A DNA stretch of 64,000 nt from Cryptosporangium arvum DSM 44712 (lineage in GTDB: Bacteria > Actinomycetota > Actinomycetes > Mycobacteriales > Cryptosporangiaceae): positions 5,411,967 to 5,475,966 of the forward strand of contig NZ_KK073874.1 of the NCBI RefSeq assembly GCF_000585375.1. Direction: 5' to 3'. The notes beneath the pieces are model-generated. The model made no database searches. It was not told the DNA's origin and saw only the letters and a list, made by a program, of their open reading frames with translations. Both the position numbers and the translations under genes were made by a program. Of the stretch, positions 32,390 through 41,092 are shown one piece after another (positions within the stretch are counted from its first letter, which is position 1; the number at the start of each line of letters is the position of its first letter).

Positions 32390-33750
32390 CGCCGGGCCTC
32401 CAACAACGCGCGCACCTCGGCGCCACAGTAGAACCCCTGACAGCGCCCGTTCATCACCCGGGTACGCCGGCGCAGACCGTCCATCCCGGACGGCGGGATC
32501 ACCGACGAACACGCGTCGCGGATCTCCCCCCGGGTCACCCGCTCGCAGAAACAGACGATCCGCCCGTACTCCGGGTCCGCGGCGATCGCGGCCCCGTCCT
32601 GGTACGGCCTCGGGTACGCCTCGCCCAGGTTCGGCATCCGGGGCGGCGGTGGCAGCTCGGCCCGCGGCTCCAGCGGGAGCGAACCCGCGAGCAGTTCCCC
32701 GACGTGCTCGGCGATCGCCATGCCCGCGGTCAGCCCGGTCGACCGGATGCCGCCGACCAGCACGTACCGCTGCGACACGTCGACGTCGATCAGGTAGTCG
32801 CCGCGATCGATCGCCGCGCGCAGTCCCGCGTACGTCGCGGTCACCTCCTCGTCCAGCAGGCGGGGCATCAGCGCCAGCCCCTTCGCGCGCAGGAACTCGA
32901 AGCCCGCCGACGACGTCCCGGTCGCGGTGCGGTCGTCCAGGTCCTCGGCGGTGGGCCCGAGCATCACGTTGCCGTAGATCGTCGGGCTCACCAGCACGCC
33001 CTTGCCGACCTTCGACGGCACCGGGAGCACGATCACCGGCACCATCGGCCGGGCGAGCTTGTCGAAGACCAGGAGCTCACCGCGGCGCGGCGTCACCGTG
33101 AACCGGGAGAAGCCGAACAGCCCGTCGACGACGTCGGCGCCCAGGCCGGCCGCGTTGATCACCCAGCGCGCGTGGACGTCTCCGGCGGTGGTCTCGAGCC
33201 TCGTCGAGGTCTCCCCCACCGACGCCGAGAGCACCCGGTGCCCACGCAGCAGCGTCACGCCCCGGTTCACCGCGTCGGTCGCCAGCGCGAGGTTCGTCGT
33301 CCACGTGCAGATGATCGACTCGCCCGGCACGCTCAGCCCGCCGAGCGCGCCCGGCCCCAGGTCCGGCACCCGCCGGTACACCTCGTCGGCGTCGACGAGT
33401 TCGGTGGCGTCGTACCCGTTCTGCCGGGCTTTGCGCGCTAATCCGGGCAGGGCCTCGCGCTGCTCGGGATCCCAGGCGACGAGCAGCGCGCCGGTGCGCT
33501 CGACCGGGATGCCGGTCTCGGTCGCGTACGCGCCCAGCAGCGCGTACCCCCGGGCGACCAGCCGCGACTCCAGCGTTCCCGGCGACGCGTCGAACCCGGT
33601 GTGGAGGATCGCCGTGTTGGCTTTGCTGGTGCCGTCGCCGACGTCGTCGCGGGCTTCGAGCAACGCGACCGAGAGCGAGGTGCCTCCGAACAGCCGGGCG
33701 ACGGCGGCACCGACGATGCCGCCGCCGAGGACGGCGAGGTCGTAAGTCAC
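32386..33750 (-). CDS. GlpA-like FAD oxidoreductase with BFD [2Fe-2S] domain
   Basis: 454 aa. The N-terminal ~360 residues are a DAO-type FAD domain (YDLAVLGGGIVGAAVARLF, then SKANTAILHTGFDASPGTLESRL); the C-terminal ~85 residues are a BFD-like iron-sulfur domain with C-F-C in IVCFCERVTRGEI and C-x4-C in GRCQGFYC. This is the catalytic subunit pattern of the archaeal/Thermotoga-style glycerol-3-phosphate dehydrogenase, and also of polyol-phosphate dehydrogenases of the same type. GTG 33750 overlaps the kinase stop as GTGA. It should oxidise the phosphorylated product of that kinase, passing electrons to the GlpB-like partner. Confidence 0.86.
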   Translation of the reverse strand: MTYDLAVLGGGIVGAAVARLFGGTSLSVALLEARDDVGDGTSKANTAILHTGFDASPGTLESRLVARGYALLGAYATETGIPVERTGALLVAWDPEQREALPGLARKARQNGYDATELVDADEVYRRVPDLGPGALGGLSVPGESIICTWTTNLALATDAVNRGVTLLRGHRVLSASVGETSTRLETTAGDVHARWVINAAGLGADVVDGLFGFSRFTVTPRRGELLVFDKLARPMVPVIVLPVPSKVGKGVLVSPTIYGNVMLGPTAEDLDDRTATGTSSAGFEFLRAKGLALMPRLLDEEVTATYAGLRAAIDRGDYLIDVDVSQRYVLVGGIRSTGLTAGMAIAEHVGELLAGSLPLEPRAELPPPPRMPNLGEAYPRPYQDGAAIAADPEYGRIVCFCERVTRGEIRDACSSVIPPSGMDGLRRRTRVMNGRCQGFYCGAEVRALLEARR

Positions 33751-35162
33751 GGGTGCAGGATCTCCTTCGAAGCGGATACGGCGGCGTGCCACCGCGCGAG
33801 GTGGGCGGCGGCGCGGTCGGGCGTCCACCGCGGTTCGAACGTGGCCGACGGCTGCCAGCCGCTCACGACGTCGGACACCGCGGCGGCCGGGTCGAGCGCG
33901 AGGCGCGCGCACGCCGCGGCCCCCAGCGGCGTGGCGTGCGGCGACGGGTAGACCTCGACCGGGAGCTGGGCCAGGTCGGCCTGCGCCTGCATCAGGACGC
34001 GCGACCGGGTGAGGCCGCCGTCGACACGCAGCCGGGTGAGCGGGGAGTCCAGCAACCCGATCAACGCCGTGACCTGGGCCGCGATGCCCTCCAGCAGGGC
34101 GAGGACCAGGTGGCCGGGGCCGTGGTCGAGGCGCATCCCGGTGAACGAGGCGGTGGCCGACGAGTCCCACCAGGGTGCGGCCAGACCGGCAAGCGCCGGG
34201 ACGCAGAGCACCCCGTCCGAGGCCGGCGCCGCGACCGTGTCCAGTGCGGACGCCCCATCGATCAGGCCCAGGTCGGTGAGCCAGCGCACCGCGGAGGCCG
34301 CGGTGTAGACCTGGCCGTCCAGGCAGTAGGACGACTCGCCCCGCAGCGTCCACGCCACCGAGGTGGCGAGCCCGGCACGCGAGCGCACCGCCGTACCACC
34401 CAGCTGGGCCAGCAGGAACGCCCCGGTGCCGTAGGTGCACTTGGCCGTGCCGACGTCCAGGCACGCCTCGGCCAGCAGCGCCGCCTGCTGGTCGACGATC
34501 AGCCCGGTGACCGGCACCTCCCCGCCGAACGCCGAGGTCGTGCCGACGATCGTGTCCGAGGCGACGATCTCCGGCAGTTCCTCGGCGCCCAGCCCGAACG
34601 CGTCGACCAGATCCGGGCTCCACGTCACCGCGTCCACGTCGACGAGAAGCGAGCGGCTCGCGGTCGAGGAGTCGGTGACGAACGCGCCGCACAACCGGTG
34701 CACGAGCCAGGTGTCGGTGGTCGTGACCACGCCGTCGGTACTCAGCGTGTCCCGGATCCAGCGCATCTTCGGCGCGGAGAAGTACGGGTCGAGCACGAGC
34801 CCGGTCCGCGCGGCCACGGCCGGGGCGAGTCCGGCCAGCGACGCGCAGACCGCGGCCGAACGGCGGTCCTGCCAGACGATCGCCGGCGTGAGCGGTGCGC
34901 CGGTCGCGCGGTCCCAGGCCAGGACGGTCTCACCCTGGTTGGCCAGCGCGACCGCGTCGAGGGTTCCGCCGGCCCCGGCCGCCGCGCGCCGTCCGGCGGT
35001 GAGGACCGAGTCGAGCAGGGCCACCGGGTCCTGCTCGACTCCTCCGCCGTCGAGGTAGCGCGGGTGCAGCGGCTCCTCGGCGATCGCCAGGACCCGGCCG
35101 GCCCCGTCGACGACGATCGCCTTCGTGCCGGACGTGCCCTGGTCGATGGCGAGAATCCTCAT
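33747..35162 (-). CDS. FGGY-family carbohydrate kinase, glycerol kinase-like
   Basis: A 471-aa sugar/polyol kinase with the ASKHA fold: ILAIDQGTSGTKAIVVD at the N-terminus (phosphate-1 loop), QDRRSAAVC and KMRWIRDT in the substrate half, KCTYGTGAF and the adenosine loop RVDGGLTRSRVLMQ further on. It is about 25-30 residues shorter than typical GlpK. Neighbouring dehydrogenase subunits suggest glycerol or a related polyol as substrate. An APC permease rather than a glycerol facilitator precedes it, so an amine-bearing or acidic polyol is possible. ATG 35162 overlaps the permease stop as ATGA. Confidence 0.86.
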   Translation of the reverse strand: MRILAIDQGTSGTKAIVVDGAGRVLAIAEEPLHPRYLDGGGVEQDPVALLDSVLTAGRRAAAGAGGTLDAVALANQGETVLAWDRATGAPLTPAIVWQDRRSAAVCASLAGLAPAVAARTGLVLDPYFSAPKMRWIRDTLSTDGVVTTTDTWLVHRLCGAFVTDSSTASRSLLVDVDAVTWSPDLVDAFGLGAEELPEIVASDTIVGTTSAFGGEVPVTGLIVDQQAALLAEACLDVGTAKCTYGTGAFLLAQLGGTAVRSRAGLATSVAWTLRGESSYCLDGQVYTAASAVRWLTDLGLIDGASALDTVAAPASDGVLCVPALAGLAAPWWDSSATASFTGMRLDHGPGHLVLALLEGIAAQVTALIGLLDSPLTRLRVDGGLTRSRVLMQAQADLAQLPVEVYPSPHATPLGAAACARLALDPAAAVSDVVSGWQPSATFEPRWTPDRAAAHLARWHAAVSASKEILHP

Positions 35163-36637
35163 GCGTGGGCTTTCCGGTCGAGTTCCGCGTCGATCGACCG
35201 CGCCTCCGGCAGGGCCAGCGCGCCCCGGCCGCGGGTCACCAGCAGCGCGCCGAGGTAGACCGCGCCGATCACCAGCAGGACGACGACGTAGAGCCAGGCG
35301 TCGGCGAAAGCGGCGTCGCGGAACAGCGCCAGCTCGAACACCAGCCACACCACCGCGACGACGAGCACCGGGATCTCCCAGCGACCGAGGTCGAACTTGC
35401 CGTTGGCCGGCAGCGAGCGGCGTTTGACCAGGTAGAGCCCGACGGTCGCGGCGTAGATCACGGCCGGCAGCAGCGTGGCCGCACCGAACAGCGTGAACAG
35501 CGCGTCCTCGCTGAACGCGGAGAACAGCCCGAGGATCACCTCCGCCAGCACCACGTAGAAGACCGTAGCCCGCAGCGGCGTGCCGAAGCGCGGCGAGATG
35601 CGCTTCCAGTGCGACCAGCCGGGGAAGCGTTCGTCCCGCGACATCGCCCAGGTCAGCCGGGTGCCGGTCATCATGATCACCAGCCCGCAGGCGAAGATCG
35701 CCAGGACGACGAGCAACAGCAACAGCGTGCTGACGACGCCGCCGAGCGTGACGCGGATGACGTCGGCGATCGGCGTGCCGGACTGCGCCAGCGCGACCGG
35801 GTCGCCGGCGGCGAGCGTCACCGCGACCAGGAACAGGAAGCCCAGGACACCCGAGGCGAGCACGGCCTGCCACATCGCGCGCGGCACCACGCGCTCCGGG
35901 TCGTTCGTCTCCTCGGCGAGGTTCGCGGCCGACTCGAAGCCGACGATCGTGAACGCGCCGAGCAGGAACCCGAGCATCCACGGCCCGGCGGTGGTCGCGT
36001 CGCCGAAGCTCCAGTAGCCCTCGGCCGGGACGGCGCCGCGGCTGAACAGGTTGTCGAAGTCCATCCGGTGACGCACGGCCGCGACGACGAGCAGCAGCAC
36101 GGTCAGCAGCACCATGCCGATCAGCTCGGCGGTGACCGCGGTGTTGTTCACCTTCTCGGTCCAGCGCGTCGACGTGCCGATCAGTAAGCCCTGGCCGAGC
36201 AGGATCAGCGCGGTGACCGCCCAGGTGATGCCGGGGCTCGCGGTGTAGTCGAGCAGCACCGGCAGGACGGTGGAGGCGACCGTGTAGTCCACGGCTACCA
36301 CCACGACCGCCAGGAACATGAACGAGATCCACCCGATGATCCAGCCCAGCACCGGGTTCGCCAGCCGCGACGTCCACTGGTAGGCGTAGCCGGTCACCGG
36401 GATCCGGGAGGCCAGCGACCCGAGCACGAACGCGACCGCGAGCTGCCCGACGACCGCGATCGGCCAGGTCCAGATCCCGAGCGGGCCGGACGAGTTCAGC
36501 ACCGAACCGTACGTGGTGAAGATGCCGGTCGCGATCGACACGAACGCGAACGCGACGGCGAACGACGCGAACCTGCTGGTTCGCCGTTCGAACGACTGCT
36601 CGTACCCGAAGCGGGCCAGCTCCTCGGAGTCACTCAT
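35159..36637 (-). CDS. APC-family permease heading a polyol-kinase operon
   Basis: 492 aa, about 12 membrane helices, with the APC signatures FVSIATGIFTTYGSVLNSSGP, IPVTGYAYQWTSRLANP, and GFESAANLAEETNDPERVVPRA. The closest general type is the GABA/amino acid:choline transporter branch. I chose the ATG at 36637, preceded by AAGGGCGAGGG, over an ATG at 36679 that would place the operator inside the gene. It is first in an operon whose four genes all overlap by 4 bp. Two HutC-type GntR sites lie 17-41 bp upstream of the start codon, so it is likely repressed by the divergent regulator. Confidence 0.86.
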   Translation of the reverse strand: MSDSEELARFGYEQSFERRTSRFASFAVAFAFVSIATGIFTTYGSVLNSSGPLGIWTWPIAVVGQLAVAFVLGSLASRIPVTGYAYQWTSRLANPVLGWIIGWISFMFLAVVVVAVDYTVASTVLPVLLDYTASPGITWAVTALILLGQGLLIGTSTRWTEKVNNTAVTAELIGMVLLTVLLLVVAAVRHRMDFDNLFSRGAVPAEGYWSFGDATTAGPWMLGFLLGAFTIVGFESAANLAEETNDPERVVPRAMWQAVLASGVLGFLFLVAVTLAAGDPVALAQSGTPIADVIRVTLGGVVSTLLLLLVVLAIFACGLVIMMTGTRLTWAMSRDERFPGWSHWKRISPRFGTPLRATVFYVVLAEVILGLFSAFSEDALFTLFGAATLLPAVIYAATVGLYLVKRRSLPANGKFDLGRWEIPVLVVAVVWLVFELALFRDAAFADAWLYVVVLLVIGAVYLGALLVTRGRGALALPEARSIDAELDRKAHA

Positions 36638-36653
36638 CCCTCGCCCTTTCCAC

Positions 36654-36678
36654 GGTATATACCATGTGGTGTAGACCA
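36654..36678. promoter_or_regulatory. two HutC-type GntR operators
   Basis: GGTATATACC (36654-36663) and TGGTGTAGACCA (36667-36678) both fit the GT-N-TA-N-AC core of HutC-subfamily sites. Their centres are 14 bp apart and they lie between the divergent permease and GntR genes. TAGGGT at 36699-36704, seven bases before the GTG at 36712, is the likely -10 box of the regulator. Confidence 0.72.
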
Positions 36679-36711
36679 AGAGGTTCCTCGCCGCGGGCTA
36701 GGGTGTCAACC

Positions 36712-37446
36712 GTGGGAACGAGAATTAACAAGTCGGCGACCGCGCCCCGGTACGTGGCGATCGCCGGTGAGCTGCGCGACCGCATCACCCAGGAGAAACT
36801 CGCGCCCCACACGCTGATGCCCTCCGAGCGGGAGCTCAGCGAGTCCTACGGCGTCAGCCGCATGACGGCCCGGCACGCGCTGTCGCTGCTGGAGAACGAG
36901 GGCTACGTCTACCGGCGTCCGCCGCGCGGCACGTTCGTCGCCGAGCCGCGGGTGTCCTTCCGGATCGGCAGTTTCTCCGACGAGATCACCCGGGTCGGCC
37001 GGCGTCCCGCGGCCGTGGTGCTCTGGGCCGAGGAGCGGGAGCCGACGCCGTCGGCGCGGGCCGCGTTCGACCTGGTGCCGGGCGAGACCGTGCACGCGCT
37101 GCATCGGTTGCGCACCGCCGACGACGAGCCGATCGCGCTCGAGACCACGTACTTCCCCAGCGCGCTGACGCCCGGGCTGCTCGGCCAGCCGCTGACCGGC
37201 TCGCTCTGGGAGTTGTTGCGCGAGCACTACCGGATCGTGCCGACGCACGCGCGGGCCACGATCCAGTCGATCGTCATCGACGACGCCTCGTGCACGCGGC
37301 TCGAGGTGCGCACCGCGTCCCGGGGCATCCTGCTCACCCGGCGGACGTTCGACGACGCGGGCCGCTGCATCGAGTTCGCGCGCGACGTGTACCGGGCCGA
37401 CCGGGCGTCGTTCGAAGTCGAGGCGCAGATCCCGGTGCCCATTTAG
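36712..37446 (+). CDS. GntR-family (HutC/UTRA) repressor
   Basis: 244 aa: an N-terminal winged helix ([14 protein letters not shown], then [22 protein letters not shown], about residues 12-75) and a UTRA effector domain (from about 85, with [20 protein letters not shown]). UTRA domains bind small metabolites such as amino-sugar phosphates, histidine derivatives or acids. GTG 36712 has TAGGGT at 7 nt; an in-frame GTG at 36703 is an alternative. It is divergent from the permease-kinase-dehydrogenase operon and 10 bp before the lactate-monooxygenase gene, so it probably controls both. Confidence 0.9.
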   Translation: MGTRINKSATAPRYVAIAGELRDRITQEKLAPHTLMPSERELSESYGVSRMTARHALSLLENEGYVYRRPPRGTFVAEPRVSFRIGSFSDEITRVGRRPAAVVLWAEEREPTPSARAAFDLVPGETVHALHRLRTADDEPIALETTYFPSALTPGLLGQPLTGSLWELLREHYRIVPTHARATIQSIVIDDASCTRLEVRTASRGILLTRRTFDDAGRCIEFARDVYRADRASFEVEAQIPVPI

Positions 37447-37456
37447 GCTTTGCGGC

Positions 37457-38623
37457 ATGTCGCAGCCGTTCGGGAACTACCAGAACGAGATCTACTTAAA
37501 CGGCCTGTCGGGCGTGCTGCCGCCGTCCCCGATGGTCTTCTCCGAACTCGAGGAGCGGGCGCAGGCCGCGCTGCCGCCGGGCATCTGGTCGTACGTCGCC
37601 GGTGGCGCCGGTGACGAGCACACCCAGCGCGCCAACATCGCGGCGTTCCTCCGGCACGGGCTGATCCCCCGGATGTTCGTGGGCGCCGCGCAGCGCGACC
37701 TGACCGTCTCGCTGTTCGGGCACACGTACCCGTCGCCGCTGTTCCTGTGCCCGATCGGGGTGATCGGGCTGTGCGCGCAGGACGGGCACGGCGACCTGGC
37801 CACCGCGCGGGCCGCCGCCCGCACCGGGGTGCCGATGGTGGCGTCGACGCTGTCGGTCGACCCGCTGGAATCCGTGGCCGGCGAGATGGGCGGGACGCCG
37901 GGGTTCTTCCAGCTCTACACGCCCACCGACCGCGAGGTGGCCGAGAGCCTAGTGCACCGCGCCGAGAAGGCCGGCTACGCGGGCATCGTCGTCACGCTCG
38001 ACACCTGGGTGACCGGCTGGCGCCCCCGCGACCTGCGCACCGCGAACTTCCCGCAGCTGCGCGGGCACTGCCTGGTGAACTATCTGGACGACCCGGTGTT
38101 CCGGACGCGCCTGGCCCGGCCCCCGGCCGAGGATCCGGGTGGGGCGATCCTGCACTGGGCCGGGATGTTCGGCAACCCGCTCACCTGGGACGACCTGCCC
38201 TGGCTGCGGTCGCTCACGTCGCTCCCGCTGCTGGTCAAAGGCCTCTGCCACCCCGAAGACGTACGCCGCGCCGCCGACGGGGGCGTCGACGGCATCTACT
38301 GCTCCAACCACGGCGGGCGCCAGGCGAACGGCGGGTTGCCCGCGCTGGACTGCCTGCCCGGTGTCGTCGAAGCGGCGAACGGGCTCCCGGTGCTGTTCGA
38401 CTCCGGCGTGCGCAGCGGCGTGGACGTCGTGAAGGCGCTGGCGCTCGGGGCCACGGCCGTGGGCGTCGGCCGTCCCTACGCGTACGGGCTGGCGCTCGGC
38501 GGCGTCGACGGGATCGTCCACGTCCTGCGCTCGTTGCTGGCCGAGGCCGACCTGACGATGGCCGTGGACGGCTACCCGACGATCGCGGACCTGACCCCGG
38601 AGGCGCTCAGGCCGGTGCCGTGA
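37457..38623 (+). CDS. lactate 2-monooxygenase-like FMN enzyme
   Basis: 388 aa, FMN-dependent alpha-hydroxy-acid oxidase family. The N-terminal [19 protein letters not shown] and the [11 protein letters not shown] segment are those of lactate 2-monooxygenase, which turns L-lactate and oxygen into acetate, CO2 and water. The substrate/FMN residues lie in [36 protein letters not shown] and the active-site loop [12 protein letters not shown] (catalytic His). A TAGGCT box 7 nt before the ATG suggests an extra leaderless promoter inside the regulator-LMO unit. If the neighbouring operon makes triose phosphate, this enzyme would handle a lactate-type product or a co-substrate; that link is inference. 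Confidence 0.87.
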   Translation: MSQPFGNYQNEIYLNGLSGVLPPSPMVFSELEERAQAALPPGIWSYVAGGAGDEHTQRANIAAFLRHGLIPRMFVGAAQRDLTVSLFGHTYPSPLFLCPIGVIGLCAQDGHGDLATARAAARTGVPMVASTLSVDPLESVAGEMGGTPGFFQLYTPTDREVAESLVHRAEKAGYAGIVVTLDTWVTGWRPRDLRTANFPQLRGHCLVNYLDDPVFRTRLARPPAEDPGGAILHWAGMFGNPLTWDDLPWLRSLTSLPLLVKGLCHPEDVRRAADGGVDGIYCSNHGGRQANGGLPALDCLPGVVEAANGLPVLFDSGVRSGVDVVKALALGATAVGVGRPYAYGLALGGVDGIVHVLRSLLAEADLTMAVDGYPTIADLTPEALRPVP

Positions 38624-38632
38624 CCGCCGTCG

Positions 38633-38830
38633 TCAGTACCCCAGCCCGTTGAGGATGCGCTGGACGGTGTCGGCGACGCCGGACTTGCTCTTCGGAGTCA
38701 GGTTCTGCTCGCCGGCGATCAGCGTCATCAACTCGTCGACCTTGGTGGCGACGTCCGGCCGCCCCGCGTCGACCGCCGCCGTTCGCAGGTCGAGCGAGAG
38801 CTTCAGCAGGTGAGCGGATCGGGTGTCCAC
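38633..38830 (-). CDS. small uncharacterised protein (65 aa)
   Basis: A short helical protein: VDTRSAHLLKLSLDLRTAAV, then DVATKVDELMTLIAGEQNL and VADTVQRILNGLGY. GTG 38830 has TACCCT (38837-38842) six bases upstream, a leaderless signature like several other genes here, and codon use fits the genome. It is convergent with the lactate-monooxygenase gene. I do not recognise a family; it may be a small regulatory or structural protein. Confidence 0.55.
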   Translation of the reverse strand: MDTRSAHLLKLSLDLRTAAVDAGRPDVATKVDELMTLIAGEQNLTPKSKSGVADTVQRILNGLGY

Positions 38831-38936
38831 GAGTCCAGGGTAGACCGGGCCGAGGGCTGGGGCCCGCGGGGCGAGGAGACCGGTAGGCAGCCGGGCGGGT
38901 ACGGTCGTGCGGTTTCCGGATGGAGGGTGGTCGGCG

Positions 38937-39317
38937 ATGGCGTGTCGGATCGGGGAGCTCGTGTTCGGGTGCCGCGAACCCGAGGTACTGGCGCGGTTCT
39001 GGTGCGAGGTGCTGGACTTCGTGGTGCTCGACCGGGAGTCCGACGGCAGCATCGAGATCGGAGCGCGCGACGGGTTCGGTGGGTCGCAGCCGACGATCTT
39101 CTTCAGCGTCCGGGACGAACCGGAGCCCGGGAAGTCGCGGCTGCACCTCGACCTCAACGCCACCGACCGCGACCAGGACGCCGAGCTCGAGCGCCTGCTC
39201 GGGATCGGGGCCCGCTTCGCCGACATCGGCCAGACCGGCGAGGAGTCCTGGCACGTGCTCTCCGATCCGGAGGGCAACGAGTTCTGCCTGCTCAAGACCC
39301 GCATCAACCCGATCTGA
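38937..39317 (+). CDS. VOC-superfamily protein, glyoxalase-like domain
   Basis: 126 aa with the VOC pattern: IGELVFGCREPEVLARFWCEVLDF, KSRLHLDLNATDRDQDAELERLL, and the closing VLSDPEGNEFCLLKT. This is the short actinobacterial glyoxalase-like_dom type; function unassigned. The start is ATG 38937, which follows GGAGGG at suitable spacing; an ATG at 38907 is upstream but without such support. Confidence 0.85.
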   Translation: MACRIGELVFGCREPEVLARFWCEVLDFVVLDRESDGSIEIGARDGFGGSQPTIFFSVRDEPEPGKSRLHLDLNATDRDQDAELERLLGIGARFADIGQTGEESWHVLSDPEGNEFCLLKTRINPI

Positions 39318-39324
39318 CCGGACC

Positions 39325-39411
39325 GTGGAGCCGGGGCGCCCGCCGGGCGGGAACGACAGCGGCGCGGTCCGGATCGGGGACACGGCGGTGGAGGAGCTGG
39401 CCGGCCGGTGA
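39325..39411 (+). pseudogene. possible phosphotransferase (APH-type) N-terminal remnant
   Basis: A 28-codon frame from GTG 39325: its core PPGGNDSGAVRIGDT resembles the start of actinobacterial aminoglycoside-phosphotransferase-like proteins (GGN.TG.VVRVGDTVRRP), after which it changes to AVEELAGR and stops. It could be the two ends of a deleted gene joined in frame. The resemblance is short, so this is a tentative call. Confidence 0.35.
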
Positions 39412-39419
39412 ACCCGGCG

Positions 39420-40232
39420 TCAGGCGGGTGTGCCGGTGTGCTTCCAGAAGCCGGAGAACGTGATGCGGTCCTTGGGCAGACCCGAGCGCACCAGGTGCCG
39501 GCGTCCCTCGGTGGCGAGCGTGGATTCGCCGACGACGAACGCGTACGCGTCGGGTGCGGGCGTGACCTCGCGGACGGCCTCGAGCGCCGCGCGGCCGGGG
39601 GTGGCGTCCGGGTCGTCGCGGGCGATCCAGGTGATCTCGACGCCGGGCGGCGCGTCGAGCACGCGCCGGTCGGCGCGGGTGGGCACTTCCTGGATGACGC
39701 GGCCGACGGCGTCGCCCGGCAGCGAACGCACGATCGCGACGGTGGACGGCAGCCCGCTCTCGTCCGCGGCGATCAGGTATTCGGACGTGTCGGCGGGCGG
39801 GTCGAAGAGCACGCCCTGGTCGAGCAGCGCCAGCGGGTCACCGGCGCGGGCCGAGCAGGCCCAGAGCGCGGCCCGGCCCTCGAGCCGCCCGTCGCGGCCG
39901 CGGTGCAGGACGAACTCGATGTCGAGCTCGGCGGCGTGGGGCCGGAAGTCGGCGACCGTGTAGTTGGCGCAGTGCGGCCGCTTCTCCTCCGGGATCGCCA
40001 GGTACGGCTGCCACCAGGTCGACCCCTCGAAGGCCGGCAGGACCAGGCTCTCCTGGTGCTTCAACGGCACGAAGAAGCGGAACCAGTGGTCGAAGCCGCG
40101 CCACGGAAAGGCGGCCAGCTCCTCCCCGGTGACCGTGACCCGCTGCATCGAGGGCGTCAGCTGCTCGGTGCGGACCACGTTCGCACGGAACATCCGCGGG
40201 TTCTCGGGCATCAACCGGGGCTTCTTCGACAC
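39420..40232 (-). CDS. siderophore-interacting FAD protein (SIP/ViuB family)
   Basis: A 270-aa flavoprotein that reduces or releases iron from ferric siderophores in the cytoplasm. Features: FRANVVRTEQLTPSMQRVTVTGEEL (FAD-binding barrel), ANYTVADFRPHAAELDIEFVLH (the RPYT-like FAD motif is here NYTVADFR), YLIAADESGLPSTVAIVRSL and VVGESTLATEGRRHL in the C-terminal NAD(P)H-binding domain. The start GTG (40230-40232) touches an iron box and follows TAGCCT at 6 nt, so the gene is probably leaderless and iron-repressed; an ATG at 40211 is an alternative start. Confidence 0.9.
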   Translation of the reverse strand: MSKKPRLMPENPRMFRANVVRTEQLTPSMQRVTVTGEELAAFPWRGFDHWFRFFVPLKHQESLVLPAFEGSTWWQPYLAIPEEKRPHCANYTVADFRPHAAELDIEFVLHRGRDGRLEGRAALWACSARAGDPLALLDQGVLFDPPADTSEYLIAADESGLPSTVAIVRSLPGDAVGRVIQEVPTRADRRVLDAPPGVEITWIARDDPDATPGRAALEAVREVTPAPDAYAFVVGESTLATEGRRHLVRSGLPKDRITFSGFWKHTGTPA

Positions 40233-40250
40233 CAGGTAAGGCTAACCTGA
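40232..40250 (-). promoter_or_regulatory. IdeR/DmdR1 iron box over the -10 region
   Basis: On the minus strand TCAGGTTAGCCTTACCTGG closely matches the 19-bp TTAGGTTAGSCTAACCTAA iron box (mismatches mainly at the edges). The -10 box TAGCCT (40239-40244) is inside it, and the SIP start codon follows at 6 nt. Confidence 0.8.
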
Positions 40251-40285
40251 ATTAGGTCACCCTGCGCGACCCCGAGTGGCGCGGA

Positions 40286-41092
40286 TCACCCCAGGTGACG
40301 ATGCAGAAAGCGCGCCGCGGCGTCGGCGGCCTCGGTCACGTAGGGCTCGACGTCGTACAGGTCGATGTGGCGCTCGGCGTCGAGCCAGCGGAGCTCCTTC
40401 GGGCCGGGGGCGGCGTCGAAGGCGGCTCGGGCCAGCTCCGGAGAGCAGTAGGCGTCCCGGCGACCGTGGACGACGAGCAGCGGCACGTCGTCGAGCAGCG
40501 GTGCCGCGCCGAGCACATCGAGGGTCAGCAGGGAATGCAGCGAACCGTAGGTGACGCGGTTCTCCCAGGAGGCGGCGGCCGACCGCTCGGTGCCGTAGTA
40601 GGCGAACGGCTCGTCGCCGCCCATGGCCGCTTCGGCGCCGTCCGGAGCGACCGCCGGGAGCGTCTCGTCGTACCGCTGCAGAAACGTGCGGAGGGCGGCG
40701 CGGTGGCCCGGGGACGGGCGGTTGTAGCCCCCGGCGATGCCGACGACGGCACGGATGCGCGGGTCGGTGGCGGCGGCACGCAGCGCGTAACCACCACCGA
40801 GGCAGACGCCGACGACCGCGACGTCGTCCACGCCGAGGAACGTCACCGCGGCGCGCAGGTCGGCGAGTTTGCCCTGGCTGTCCTCGTGCCCGCGGCGGCC
40901 TTCGCTCTCGCCGAAGCCACGGTGGTCGAACGCGAGCGTCGTGATGCCGCGCGCCTGCAGCAGCTCGGCGTAGCGTCCGACGACCTGTTCCTTCACCCCG
41001 GTGAACGGACCGGTCAGCACCGCGGTCGGCCCGTCGGCCGGGCGGAGCTCGCCGACGAGCGTGAGGCCGTCCGACGTGAACTCGACCCTCAT
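40286..41092 (-). CDS. alpha/beta-hydrolase with a cysteine nucleophile, dienelactone hydrolase-like
   Basis: 268 aa. The nucleophile elbow GVCLGGG places Cys97 where other hydrolases have Ser, as in dienelactone hydrolases. The acid is in VVHGRRDAYC and the histidine in ERHIDLYDVEPY. FDHRGFGESEGRRGHEDSQGK is the typical lid approach segment. It may hydrolyse a lactone or ester. Its start (41090-41092) overlaps the stop of the metallo-hydrolase gene as ATGA, so the two form an operon governed by the divergent HxlR regulator. Confidence 0.82.
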   Translation of the reverse strand: MRVEFTSDGLTLVGELRPADGPTAVLTGPFTGVKEQVVGRYAELLQARGITTLAFDHRGFGESEGRRGHEDSQGKLADLRAAVTFLGVDDVAVVGVCLGGGYALRAAATDPRIRAVVGIAGGYNRPSPGHRAALRTFLQRYDETLPAVAPDGAEAAMGGDEPFAYYGTERSAAASWENRVTYGSLHSLLTLDVLGAAPLLDDVPLLVVHGRRDAYCSPELARAAFDAAPGPKELRWLDAERHIDLYDVEPYVTEAADAAARFLHRHLG

